Positions 22,842-33,490 of a stretch of 64,000 bases of DNA are shown here, piece by piece. The notes beneath the pieces are model-generated. The model saw only the letters and a list, made by a program, of their open reading frames with translations, had not been told where the DNA came from and ran no database searches. Every line of letters starts with the position of its first letter. Position 1 is the first letter of the stretch. Origin of the DNA: Salminus brasiliensis (taxonomy: Eukaryota; Chordata; Actinopteri; Characiformes; Bryconidae). Where the stretch lies: contig NC_132880.1 in NCBI RefSeq assembly GCF_030463535.1, positions 26,186,487-26,250,486 of the forward strand. Reading direction: 5' to 3'. The position numbers and the translations under genes were made by a program.

Positions 22842-23303
22842 GTGAGTCACTGTCTTTTCCATTTCATTTCAATTTGAGAATTATTTGAATAAATTGAAGA
22901 CAAATTCTAATGACAAATACCCCTTAAATCTTTCTTTCAATACTAAAACAATGCACCCTTATGCTCGTCCATTTCCTTTTTAGGCTTAACCATTGATATT
23001 ACTTTTTGCAACCAATGATAATTAAACATAACATCCAAAATATGTACATGACTTTAATTCCACTCATTTTAGATCAACTTATTGTTTTTTTACAGTGGTG
23101 GTGACAGAAGCCAGATGTCGCCGTAACTGCAGCACAAATAGTATAACTGTTTTATTTAGACTATATATTTTTTTGTTAAAACAGCATTTCACACATCAGT
23201 ATTCATAACCGTTTGGTTTAATAACTTTCTGTGATGAAACTTTTCGAGGCAATCAACTTTTCAGTGTTGACTTTCTCCTCTATTTCTCTGTTTCTCAGGC
23301 CAG

Positions 23304-23420
23304 ATGCTCTGCCTCCTCTTTGTCCTGCTGGCTGTTTCGCTGGCCTCCGGCTGCCGGACTGCTTCCAGCACCGAGTGTGAGAAACCCCAGTTCGTCCCAG
23401 GACACAACCTGGTGGGCGAG
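23304..23420 (+). CDS. prf1: Perforin coding exon 1 (signal peptide)
   Basis: 39 codons from the ATG at 23304 to a GAG followed by GTAGAT donor, phase 0. The acceptor (TTTCTCAG) ends at 23298, leaving only 5 nt of UTR in this exon. It encodes a hydrophobic leader (MLCLLFVLLAVSLASG) and then the mature start CEKPQFVPGHNLVGE, whose FVPGHNLVGEGFD context is conserved at perforin N-termini. The next exon continues with GFDIV. Confidence 0.95.
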
Positions 23421-26279
23421 GTAGATATATTTATTTAGTTTTAATCTTTTTCTTCTGTGTTTTCATATACTCATATTTCATATACTCCCTCTCTGTCTCT
23501 CTCTGTGCTCACAACTACACCAATACCATATATTTTACAGTATACAGAAATATACTACATATCTGGATAATACACTGAATGTTATGGCTGGAGATACGTA
23601 TGAATAGGGTTAACAGTATTCTATTATGCAGTGCACAATTATAGAATTATAAATAAATGTGCATAAGTAGGTTTACGTGTACACAATGACAGGTTATCCA
23701 TCCTGTACGTTAATAAAAAAGACATTGAATTTTCATTTCTATAACAGTTCTCATATATTGATATTTATATGTTTAATCAATCAATCTATCTAACTAACTT
23801 GGAATACATAGAGGATGACTTTTTACAGTGTAGCTGAATGTTATACAGAAGGGATTGAAAATTTCAGGTATACATTACAATACTTTTTAGCTTACCTTTT
23901 TAGGGTGAAAAAATATAGCAAAAATATATATATATAAAAAAAAACATGAATTGAATTATAAAATGATACATCCCATACAACTAGACAACGAAATGGATAT
24001 AATAAGACAAGGCTACCAAGGTAAACAGAAAAAAACAAAATAATTAAATAATGTAAAATGTAAATAAAATTGAAATGAGTAAAAGCAAAAGATAAACAAA
24101 AATGAATCAAAATTAAAAAATAAACAGAAATACTATTAATAGATAATTTAAAAAAAGTAATACAAATTAATTAGATAACTGAAGATAATATATTTAATTG
24201 TTGGTGATGGGTTAAATTGTGTTAATAGTTCTTAATGTCTAAAAACTTATAGTAACCTAATCAGAACTAACTGTTAATTAAAATGTTTTAATTCATAATA
24301 CAATGTGAATTCTCTTTAGTTTTCTTAAATATTAGTGACCCAGGCTGAATTCATAAATAAAGGAAGTGGTTTATCTTAGCCGCATTGTTTTATTTATTTG
24401 TAGAATACTTTCATATTTCAACCATTTCAAATATGGACATTAATGGGTTAATAAAACATCAAGTGAAAATGTCTTTGGTTCATAACTAACTGTGACTACA
24501 CGGTGGTTCTAAGGGCTTTGATATTGTGCGGATGAAGACCACCGGGGCTTTTGTGGTGAACATTAGAGACTACATGGTTGGTGGAGATCATGGAAACTGC
24601 AGCATCTGCACCAACCAGCTGCTGAAGGTTGAGCAGAAGCTGCCCGCGGCCGTGGTAGACTGGAGAGTGAAGGTCCGCTGCCGCCGCAGCGTCAGTGCCA
24701 AGGTGCATGAGTCCAGCAGCGACGTACTGAAAGAGACCACCAGCTCCACCTCCGTCAGCTGGAAGGTGGGGCTCAGCATTCCCATGGGGGCTGGCCTGTC
24801 TGTAGGTGGCACGCACTCCAAATCCGCCAAATTTGCCCAGAGCCGCTCGGCCCAGGACAAGTTCTCCTACACCAGCCACGGCTTCTCCTGCACGTATTAC
24901 ACGTAAGTGTATGATCTCTGCTGGGTATCAACATACAGCCTTCTTAATTACTACAAATAAATAGTAATTATGCTTTAGTAGAAGCATAAATGAGCAGAAG
25001 TGTGTTCTTTGAAGAGGATGTGAACATATTTTCAATCGATATATCAATCAGTGTTTTGCTGTTTTTCACTTTTCGACAAAATATGAATCAGGCAGTTATT
25101 CTTTATGCTGTGTCAGGATGAATGGACCAATTGAAACGCTCTGAAATTAGTTGAAATAAAATGATTATGTTAAAAACACAGTACACTATCTTTGAATTCT
25201 ATAGTTTTACATATCAGGACATAAAAAAACATCTGGTCCTTAGCAGGTCTTCAGATTAGGTAAATACAATCCCAGATGAACAACACGCAACAGATTCTAC
25301 CATGTCATTACTGCTTTAACATTTAAATGAAGCTAAAATGGAAAAGACATGTATACAAATTGAGTACACCCCATGAAATCAATAGCTTGCAGAACCATGT
25401 ATAGCTGCAATTACTTGAAGTAGGAATTTCTGGCCCACTCTTTACAACGTTACAAGGTCCGGCCACAGCATTTCAGTTGAGGTTGAGGCCTGGACTTTAA
25501 ATAGGCCATTGCAACTGTAGAACTGTGAACTCTTGGGATCATTGTCCTGTTGCATGACCTGATTTCCAGACAGACATGGGATCACATATGACTCTATATT
25601 ACTGCAATGACTGCAAGGTGTCCTGTGGCTGCAAAACAAGGCCAAATTATCACCCCAGCACCACCACCACTGTGCTTGTCAGTTGGTGAGAGGGGTTTTG
25701 CTGATATGCTGAGTTTGGTTTTCACCAAACATGGCGGTGGGTGGTATGGCCAAAGGACATTGTTCCAGAAGTCTTGTGGTTTGTTCAGATGCAACGCTGC
25801 AAACTTATGCCGTGCTGCCATGTTCTTTTTAGAAAGAAGAGGCTTTCTCCTGACAGTCCTTCCAAACAAGCCATACTTGTTCAGTCTCATTCTAATTGTG
25901 CTGTCATGAACTCAAACATTTAACATGTTAACTAAGGCCTGTAAGGTCTGAGATGTAGCTCTTGAGTTTTTCGAGCAATTTTTCTGAGCAATGTGGGTCT
26001 CTGACTTTGGGGTGAATTTGCTGGGACGGTTGGCAGCAGTCTCGAATGTTTTCCACTTGTGTAGAAACTTTCTCACTGTAATATGATGGACTTCAGATTG
26101 TTTGTGAATGGTCTTATAACCCTTCTCAGATTGATGGGCAGCAGCAATTGCTTTTCTAAGACAATCGCTGGTGTCTTTCCTCTTCGGCCTTGTGCTAACA
26201 CACACCCGAATGGTCCAGACCACCAAATCTACTTTTATAGATACATTCATTATAGATTTTATAGATCTACTTTTTATAA

Positions 26280-26314
<35 letters not shown>

Positions 26315-28794
26315 GATTATTATTGTTATTATTATTATGCCCTAATACATAACCATAAAATCTATAAACCTGAGGTTTTCATATATAGATATATATTAGA
26401 ACTTTACTCTAGATTTTAACTATTTTCTAGATCTACATTTAATAATTCACCCATAACTATCTTTATCCATTATCTTGCACATATCTGTTAAAAAAAGTTT
26501 GGAACTGCTTTTGTTGTGAATATAAATTATATTTAGAAGCATTATATATCTTTCTAATTCTAAATCTTTCTTAAAACTGAAGTTAATTTGACATTTTAGC
26601 TTTAGGTTACTCTGTAACTTCAGCAAAGCACTTCAGTAGGACATAGGGCAAAAGAAAACAACTATGAATTCAGGCGGTTTGACGGTTTCTCACTTTAGAA
26701 TGTGTGCTCAGCAGGTGCGGTCTGGAGTCTGTTATGTTTGATGCGGCTGTGAAACCCTGAGGCAGAGTAGCTCAGCTCACTAACTCTAAAGTACAGAACC
26801 TTAACTTTTTAACTTTAGCACAGTAATGCTAGTTAGCTAGCTGTATGCCTAGGTCATTACACACTCACTTGATTGTGCGTGGAGGTGTTCAGTGAGTCAT
26901 ACAGTGTCAGAAAGCACTAAAGAAAGTCTATTAGAGATGACTAAAGAATTGTTGCTGTTTGAATGATGTTAGTAGGTGGTGTATATACTTCTATTGCTTG
27001 TGAGCAACAAGTGGAGGTATGAAATAACTACATTCTGGGAGGAGGAACGTGCCCGAAGCCTCTTCTCCCATGTCCTGTAAATTCCATCTCTACCTTGTTC
27101 ACATGTCTACAACAAACAGTCTACCACCTCGTCACCTCCCCTTTAACCCTGTCATGTATCATTCCTGGCTCTACTTATTAAAGGGGGTCTGACTACCTAC
27201 CACAAAGCACCTGAACTCCAGCCAAGAGTTGTCTGAGTTCTCTCCACTCTCTTACAGTCTTTTCTCAAATCATCATAAATGTTTCTTCTTAGGTTCCGTC
27301 TCCATGCCCGTCCACCTCTGGCCAAAGAATTCCTCGGCTCCATCCAGGCTCTTCCAGCCAAGTATGACAGTCAGTCCAAAGCCAAGTATGAAAATTTCAT
27401 CTCCATCTACGGCACACACTTTCTGCGCCAGGTGGACTTAGGCGGCCGAGTACACTCCACCACTGCCATCCGCACCTGCAAAGTGGCTATGACTGGCCTT
27501 TCGGTGCGGGACGTCAGCAACTGCCTCTCAGTGGAGGCTTCCGCCACCATTAAGGGTGTCACGGTGAAAGGCCAAACGAGCTACTGCAAGAGCAAGAGCA
27601 ACAAGCTGCAGAACAGCAACAGCTTTTCCAGCTCATTCTCGGACCGCGTTACAGATGTCATGGGAGGCGACGGAAGCCATGGCGACATCCTGTTCGCTCC
27701 TGACAAGCAGCATGGCTACACTGCTTGGATGAACACGCTAAAGACCGTCCCCGGAGTGGTTTCCTTCCGCCTCTCCTCTCTCCATATGCTGGTTCGGAAC
27801 GACTCTGTCAGAAAAGCCAGCCTGCGGAAGGCCATCAGTGAGTACATCGTGAAAAACGCCATAGCCCTGTCCTGCTCGTCCAAGTGTAATATCGGCCACC
27901 GGATCAACTGCGCCTGTAAGTGCAGTGGTCACCAGAGGATCGACTCCAACTGCTGCCCCGGCCAGCCTGGCATCGCCACCCTGACGGTGAAGGTGGAACG
28001 TGCGACGGGACTCTGGGGAGACTACTTCTCCAAAACCGATGGATATGTCAAGGTCTTCTACGGAAATCAAGCTGACACCACTCCGGTTATCTGGAACAAC
28101 AACTTCCCTAACTGGAACCGCGTCACAAACTTCGGAACCGTGGAACTGACGAAGAGATTGTGAGTAAATAATTCTACATTAAAAAAGTGGCTGTCATTTT
28201 GGTTTTAATTGCAGAGGCTACGCAACAATTTACTTAGGAACTGGGATAGGTGCAGCCCAAACTCCATTTAGGCAGGCTTCTACGCCCTTATAGTTGCCCC
28301 ACCAGTTTGTCGGAAGTTCCTGTAATTACTAGAGTGATACACCTTAATGTGTTCTAAGCCTTGTCAGCGTTCAACACTGGTTCCTACTATGTCAGCTACA
28401 GAACAGCACACAACTTCAGAGCTCTGTAAAGATTCAAGGTTACTTGCTTTGTCCTTGGTGGTTGATGTATTTGTCTGATATCTTCTACCTCTACCCTGGC
28501 AGGCCGGTAAAGTTTGAGGTGTGGGATCGCGACAACAGGTGGGATGATGATCTTTTGGGTCAAGCTTCTGTGGTGCCTAACCAAGGCAACAATGTGAAGA
28601 AGCAGTTCCGCTTGAAGCACGGCACGCTCTACGTGTCCATCAGCGCAATCTGCGCCCCAAGCTTGAGCGGCCCACTGTGCGACAAATACGCCCCGTCTCC
28701 TGGAGCTTCAGGCCGGCTCACTTACCTGGAGGGTCAACGGGCCACCTGGCTTCAGGAAGCCCACGATGCGGCACGGAGCAGGAGCTTCCTCTGA
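23304..28794 (+). CDS. prf1: Perforin-1-like pore-forming effector (complete gene, four coding exons)
   Basis: Joining 23304-23420, 24514-24902, 27293-28159 and 28503-28794 gives 1665 nt, or 554 residues plus TGA, almost exactly the length of mammalian perforin (555). All junctions use GT/AG and keep frame (phases 0, 2, 2). Order: signal peptide (about 1-20), a MACPF domain with the family motif YGTHF at 208-212, a Cys-rich EGF-like segment (about 363-390), and a C2 domain (about 396-500) with acidic loops (D412, D418; D466, D468, D472-474) suited to calcium binding, then a tail of about 55 residues. Perforins are stored in granules of cytotoxic lymphocytes and NK-type cells, bind target membranes through C2 in a calcium-dependent way, and assemble into pores. 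No frameshift or stop is present and key motifs are intact, so it should be functional. Teleosts carry several perforin paralogues; which one this is cannot be told without phylogeny. The introns hold AT-rich DNA and a Tc1 relic. Confidence 0.95.
24514..24902 (+). CDS. prf1: Perforin coding exon 2 (N-terminal MACPF region)
   Basis: Begins after TTCTAAG with GGC TTT GAT and ends AC before GTAAGT (389 nt, phase 2). Encodes residues 40-169: the first part of the MACPF domain, with a CSICTNQ Cys pair motif and the SYTSHGFSCTYY segment. No GT-AG disruption or stop. Codon use is GC-richer than the flanking introns, as expected for an exon. Confidence 0.95.
25340..26260 (-). pseudogene. Decayed Tc1-like transposon inside perforin intron 2
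   Basis: The minus strand reads, in order, an N-terminal helix-turn-helix portion (26250-25912: KGYKTIHKQSEVHHITVRKF and THIAQKN), a middle segment (25890-25600: LFGRTVRRKPLLSKKN and further DDE-domain text including HKFAALHLNKPQDFWNNVLW), and a 'QQDNDPKSS' block (about 25552-25530) corresponding to the QQDNDPKHT catalytic block. Frameshifts split it into three frames, so it is inactive. The plus-strand end near 25355 (AAATTGAGTACACCCC) resembles the terminal region of this family. It is an intronic insertion and should not affect the coding sequence. Confidence 0.88.
26278..26340. repeat. (TTA)n microsatellite
   Basis: About 12 TTA/ATT units followed by an interrupted extension, close to the 5' end of the Tc1 relic. 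Confidence 0.9.
27293..28159 (+). CDS. prf1: Perforin coding exon 3 (MACPF core, EGF-like, start of C2)
   Basis: Acceptor TTCTTCTTAG ends at 27292; donor is TT followed by GTGAGT at 28160. 867 nt, phase 2 at both ends. It encodes residues 169-458: the MACPF core with YGTHF, VDLGGR and the following beta-strands, the Cys-rich EGF-like linker (SCSSKCNIGHRINCACKC...CC) and the first half of the C2 domain. N338-D-S340 is a possible N-glycosylation site. The annotated ATG at 27279 lies in the intron and is not the start. Confidence 0.95.
28503..28794 (+). CDS. prf1: Perforin coding exon 4 (second half of C2 domain, stop)
   Basis: Acceptor CTGGCAG ends at 28502; the exon runs 292 nt to TGA at 28792-28794. 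It encodes the second C2 calcium loop (WDRDNRWDDD, with the third to fifth acidic positions), the 'LLGQ' strand and a C-terminal tail with two Cys residues. A stop in the native frame ends the protein at 554 residues, the expected length. Confidence 0.95.
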
Positions 28795-28983
28795 GCTTCA
28801 GTCTGAGATGCACGCTGCCTGTGAAATGTTTTGAAATGGCTTGAAATTTTGCCAAGTAATGCTTGATTATGTCTGTTAGAGTTAGCATATCTCTCTGCAG
28901 TGGTTTAGCGGTGATGGAGTGGCTGTGTACTAATGCTTTGGATACATTTAGGTTCACGACTCAGCTTCAATAGATCGGGTTTC
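28795..28983 (+). other. prf1: Perforin 3' UTR region
   Basis: About 190 bp between the stop codon and a TTAA-flanked element. I see no AATAAA or ATTAAA here, nor in the element that follows to 30359; the first ATTAAA I notice is near 30694. The polyadenylation site therefore may lie in or beyond the element, or may use a variant signal. Confidence 0.4.
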
Positions 28984-30359
28984 TTAAAGGAACAGTCTGG
29001 TGAGAATTGAAATGAACCTGATTGATTACGGACCCTCGATACAGTCAATCAGCCAAGACTTGTTTATTATCTGACATGTTCTTCTTTAGTTCACAACAGG
29101 AAATGCCAGGCCAACGTTGCTAACAAACACTGGACGTCTGTAAACTTATGTCCACTAATATCTCTCAACCTGTCTCTCAAAGCACATCCAGACTTTAAAT
29201 GGTTTAAGCACATGACTTACCTTAGAATGACTTACTTTAGTCTGTAAGCTCAAAAATAAGCTGCTCCACCGGGCTCAACAGTGGAGTAATCAGATCTACC
29301 ACTTTAATCTCAGCACAGTATGTGCTATCACTCGATTCCCAGTGGTGTCACAGCCATCCATGGCTGGGACTCCCAGAGGGAATAACTAGCCTCTATCTTG
29401 CTTTGAGTGGGTCATGCTCTGAGCTCATCATGATGCTAGCAAGTATGGGTGAAAGTCTGCACCACCTTAATGAAGAGCTGGATGTGGTTTAAGTGGATTG
29501 AGAGAAGTGTGTGAGCATGCCAGACATCCCACCTCTCTCGCAACTCGTGGGATTCTCCCACATCTTGATAACGGCTCCTTCACGCCTTCAGATTACGTAC
29601 AATATACTGAAAAGCAGAATTCTGTATTTAGGACTCGAGTTAGAAAGGGCAAGTGAGTGACTGATGTAGCGGGAGAGAGAGAGAGAGAGTGACACAGAGA
29701 TCCTGACTGGTCACTCTTTTTGCTCGGTAGCCCTATCAGTGTTCCCTGTGGGCAGGATTTACATTTACCGCTCTCCTTTACTGTACATCAGTGCAGTTCA
29801 GTGTCCTGCATCTCCGGGTGAAAAAAGGAAACAGGGCACTACCCCCTGCCCACAATAATGACAGTGTTGCTGTTCTGACTTTTCTGTTAAATGATTGTAG
29901 AAACAAGCTGAGGTGTCATTCTTTCATTAGCATAGCCAGTGTTATATGCTAACTAACTAGCTGTGCTACTCCATTGATGTCTTTCATGATGAGCCTGATG
30001 AACCCCTTGTAAATGTCCCTTAAGTTATAATAGAATAGGAAAAATAATATCAGCACATTTTTACCGACACACTTTCTGCATATAGCTTCCCAATGTGTGT
30101 TTACAGATTAGCCAAAATCACCAATATTACGACAATAAGGATTCACCTTTATAATGTGTATGGGTTTTTGCAGGGTGGGATGTCTGACATGCATTTATGG
30201 AGAAGATTTAGTTGACTACCGACTCCTGTTGTTTAGTTAGCTACAATAGCCTAGTTGCTTCTGTTCAAAACAAAAATAGCAAAATTTGGACACGGAACAC
30301 ATCTGAGCTGATCGACACCAACTGTAAATGTGCTTTTTTTTGCCAGACTGTTCCTTTAA
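28984..30359. mobile_element. Non-autonomous TTAA-flanked DNA transposon
   Basis: TTAA at 28984-28987 and at 30356-30359 brackets exact 13-bp inverted repeats AGGAACAGTCTGG (28988-29000) and CCAGACTGTTCCT (30343-30355). TTAA target sites are the signature of piggyBac- or Kolobok-type transposases. The 1.35-kb interior has no long frame; it holds an (AG)n run near 29670-29688 and a CTGTCTCTCAAAGC phrase (about 29170) that reappears near 55360. Inserted just behind the perforin stop codon. Confidence 0.78.
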
Positions 30360-30389
30360 ATAAGGGCAGTCTGATCTCCAGTACTGTTG

Positions 30390-30660
30390 ATGTATCCTCT
30401 TACAAAGTTCACCTGTTTACCTGGCCACTTTTTCACCTCTTCACCTACTCACTAGTTCACCTGTCTGCTGATTTCCCTGTTTGTCTCTCCACCTGTCCCT
30501 CTGTTTACCTATTTAACACTGTTCACCCCTTTACCTGTCCACCTGTCCACCTTATCTATTACACCAGTTTACCTATTCATCTGCTTACCTGTCCAGCTAT
30601 CCACCTGTTCACTTGTTTTACCCGCTCTCCTGTTCATCTATTTCTGTGCTTTTACATCAG
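30390..30660. repeat. CACCTGTTCAC-type low-complexity block
   Basis: About 270 bp of pyrimidine-rich text with repeated TTCACCTGT, CCACCTGTCC and TTTACCTATT words at about 10-12 bp spacing. The 198-codon plus ORF at 30212-30808 reads through it and is Ser/Leu/Phe-rich, so it is not a gene. Confidence 0.75.
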
Positions 30661-30814
30661 CTGGACCAGATGTGTTGGATTACAGCTGTTGGGATTAAAC
30701 AGACAGGAGAGAACTGCCCAAACCAAAGTCTGTGATAAGGCCATTTGTTGTCGCTGTTGGGACAAAAACGTGTGTCTTCTAAATAGTAACTTGCAAAAAA
30801 CCCTCTGAACCTAT

Positions 30815-31165
30815 GGGGCTCCGAGTGGCTCAGCAGACTGAGACGTTGACACTATGGCCTGGCGATAGCGAGATCGAACACCGGCTCATGCTGTTTGGCC
30901 ATCAGTAGCTGGAGCCTGAGAGAGCACAATTGGCGGTAGATGTCACTCTCTCCCCTCATCACTCCCATTGTGATGCTGTTTTGATGTGGTGTCTGATGTA
31001 TCAGAGCTGGGAATCAAGTACTTTCCTCTGAGCATGTTGGCAACATAAGTGGCGAAAAGAAGCAGTTGTTGACTTTACATGTATCAGAGGAGGCGAATGC
31101 TTGATAGGGGGGACCCTAGTGAGTGGGTGGGTTGATTGGCTCAGCTGAATTAGGAAGAAAAGATC
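30815..31165 (+). mobile_element. tRNA-derived SINE, plus strand
   Basis: Starts with GGGGCTCCGAGTGGCTCAG (A box region, tRNA-like) and a B box-like AGATCGAACACCGGC (about 30870-30885), with a body containing AGAGAGCACAATTGGCGG. It ends near GCTCAGCTGAATTAGGAAGA, a tail seen in other fish SINEs. A diverged, partial copy on the minus strand lies at 33372-33490. Confidence 0.8.
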
Positions 31166-31584
31166 AAAGTTTTTTTTGCTCAACAGCAACGTTGTGCTAA
31201 AGGCATGTTTAGTCTAAATTTTGTTCGTATTGCATTTTGTGAACATATATATCACATTATACATTACATTATATATGTATTTTTTTTACAAGTGAACAGA
31301 ATATTAGATACATTTCAATGTGTGATTAAAAGCTCTGCTTTGTGTGTCAGAAATGTATTACCGTCCATTCTATTCAAAGACACTGAGAACAGGACGTGGT
31401 ACAGTACTGCTAGACTTATCACAAGCCATAACAAAATGATACAATTTTAATTTATTAAAAAAAATGAAAGTAGATATAACAATGTAGCAGTTTTTGTAAA
31501 CCAATCCAAATATGTCTTGTTGCAGTGTCTCAGTTTTCTTTATTACCTTTTTCTACGGTTCAGCAATAGTGCTACAACACGGAT
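31166..31584. other. Spacer upstream of a nested transposon
   Basis: AT-rich, with a T run near 31170 and 31280. No exon found. Confidence 0.3.
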
Positions 31585-31967
31585 TAGGGAAGACTGGGGT
31601 GAGATGAGCAGGTTTTTACTGAAGTTGACCTCTAATAAAACTAATTATGCATACAATAAAACTAATGCATACGACATAAGTACAGGACATGTGGTATCAA
31701 CTGAAACCTTAGAAGTGTGTCAGTAACTCAAATCAACAACCAAATATGGGGTCCCATAACAAAAAGTGGTCTTGAGGCTCAAATTGTCCTGCGTTAGGGA
31801 TAAGTTGATCCAGTCGATTAGGGATAAGTCAATCTAGCTGACTACCTGTAGTAGTTGAGCCACCTGAAAAAAATGAACTATATATTAACCATGTCTAATT
31901 CCACTAATAACTGTAGATTAAAGTGAACAACATATTAGATATGATTATATATTCGATTTTCTAAATG

Positions 31968-32622
31968 TACAGGGTGGGCCATTTATATGGATACACCTAA
32001 ATAAAATGGGAATGGTTGGTGATATTAATTTCCTGTTTGTGGCACATTAGTATTTGGGAGGGGGAAAATTTTTCAAGACGGGTGGTGACCATGGTGGCCA
32101 TTTTGAAGTCGGCTATTTTGGATCCAACTTTAGTTTTTTCAATGGGAAGAGGGTCATGTGACACATCAAACTTATTGAGAATTTGCTGTCTATGCTGTGA
32201 AGATACGAGATGTGTAGCACCTGAAACTACGGATACTGGAAGCCTGTGCTAGCATTTCTTCTGCGGTGTTGCTATCAGTGTGTGAAGAGTGGGAGAAGAG
32301 GGTTGCATTGACAATCCAACACAATGGGCAGCATGTTGAACACATTTTTTAAGTGGTCAGAAACTTGTGATAGAATAAAGTTACGCCATTGTTTTTCTTG
32401 TGAAATTCTCAATAAGTTTGATGTGTCACATGACCCTTATCCCATTGAAAAAACTAAAGTTGGATCCAAAATGGCCGGCTTCAAAATGGCCGCCATGGTC
32501 ACCACCCATCTTGCCAAGTCCCCCCCCCCCCCCCATATACTAATGTGCCACAAACAGGAAGTTAATATCACCAACCATTCCCATTTTATTTAGGTGTATC
32601 CATATAAATGACCCACCCTGTA
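31968..32622. mobile_element. Internally deleted Tc1/mariner foldback element with ~200-bp arms
   Basis: Flanked by TA at 31968-31969 and 32621-32622. The left arm (31970-32185) and right arm (32405-32620) are inverted copies: CAGGGTGGGCCATTTATATG at the left and CATATAAATGACCCACCCTG at the right, continuing through CCTGTTTGTGGCACATTAG/CTAATGTGCCACAAACAGG. Core DNA (32190-32400) holds phrases from a transposase 5' region, for example TGCTAGCATTTCTTCTGCGG. A long C run sits at 32519-32534. It would fold into a strong hairpin. The two 60-90-codon plus ORFs here are not genes. Confidence 0.9.
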
Positions 32623-33044
32623 GTTTATATTTCAAATTTTAAACATAATTAATAATAGTGTGAATAAGAATTGCAACTCTGAAATCTGAAGATGTTCTCT
32701 AGATTAAGAGAAAGACATGCAAGTCTTTTGAAAACCATCCAGAGATTATCCAGAGTTTTTCAGGTTCAGTGCAGACTCTGTAGAAACTGTGTGTTTGGCA
32801 TAAAAGCAATAGCATATTAGCAAGCATATTAAGAAGCATATGCTAATACTGAGCCCTAGCTTCAGCTAGTCTGGCCGTTCTCTGTGACCTCTCTCGTCAA
32901 CAAGGCGTTTCTGTCTGCAGAACCTGGATGTGTTTTTACTATGACAGTCAAAATCAGGGAAGTCATACTTTGCCCTTTTCTAGTGGATGATGTGAACATT
33001 GGCTGAAGCTGCTGACCTCTACCTACACGTTTCGTGCTGACACA

Positions 33045-33275
33045 TGATTGATCTGCAGATAACCGCATCCTCGCTGAGTGTATATCGTCGCTGTGTAATA
33101 AAAATTGTGAACCTCCAAAATGGGGACTTTACAGGAGAGGGCAAAACTAGTTTAACTTTAAGTCAGTGTAAAATAAGAGTTTATTCCAAGTCATTTCGAG
33201 CAATTATGTTGGTCCATTCATCCACAGTTACTTACACAGTGTACAGAAGCAGATACAGGGTTTAAACCATAGAGA
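33045..33275. repeat. Dispersed repeat, copy A (pairs with 55745-55950)
   Basis: Shares GACTTTACAGGA, AGTCAGTGTAAAATAAGAG, GGTCCATTC/GGTTCATTC, and AGATACAGGGTTTAAACCAT / AGCTACAGGGTTCAAACCAT with the sequence at 55745-55950. Neither copy codes for protein. A dispersed fish repeat of unknown class. Confidence 0.75.
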
Positions 33276-33371
33276 AAACTAAAAATGGACAAAAATGGAG
33301 ATAAATGGTTTTAATAGGACATTGGCGATATATTAACTATATAAATATATATATATCAGTTAGTTTACAAC

Positions 33372-33490
33372 AAACTGATGTGGGAGGAGAGCGCCATCTA
33401 CACACCCTGGAGAGAGCAATGCAAATTGTGCTCTCTCTGGGCTTCGGCAGCCGATGGCCAGCAGCATGACCGGGGTTCGACGCGACACTA
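33372..33490 (-). mobile_element. SINE fragment, minus strand
   Basis: Read on the minus strand, TCGAACCCCGGTCATGCTGC followed by TGGCCATCGGCTGCC and AGAGAGAGCACAATTTGC corresponds to the B box-to-body region of the SINE family seen at 30815-31165. Head is truncated. Confidence 0.7.

Noticed and set aside
27229..27441. 70-codon plus ORF overlapping perforin exon 3 in another frame
   Set aside because: It is a shadow frame. The true exon frame carries the MACPF motifs and splices cleanly.
30212..30808. 198-codon plus ORF rich in Ser, Leu, Phe and Pro
   Set aside because: It crosses the end of a transposon and a CACCTGTTCAC low-complexity block. Composition reflects the repeat; no domain is present.
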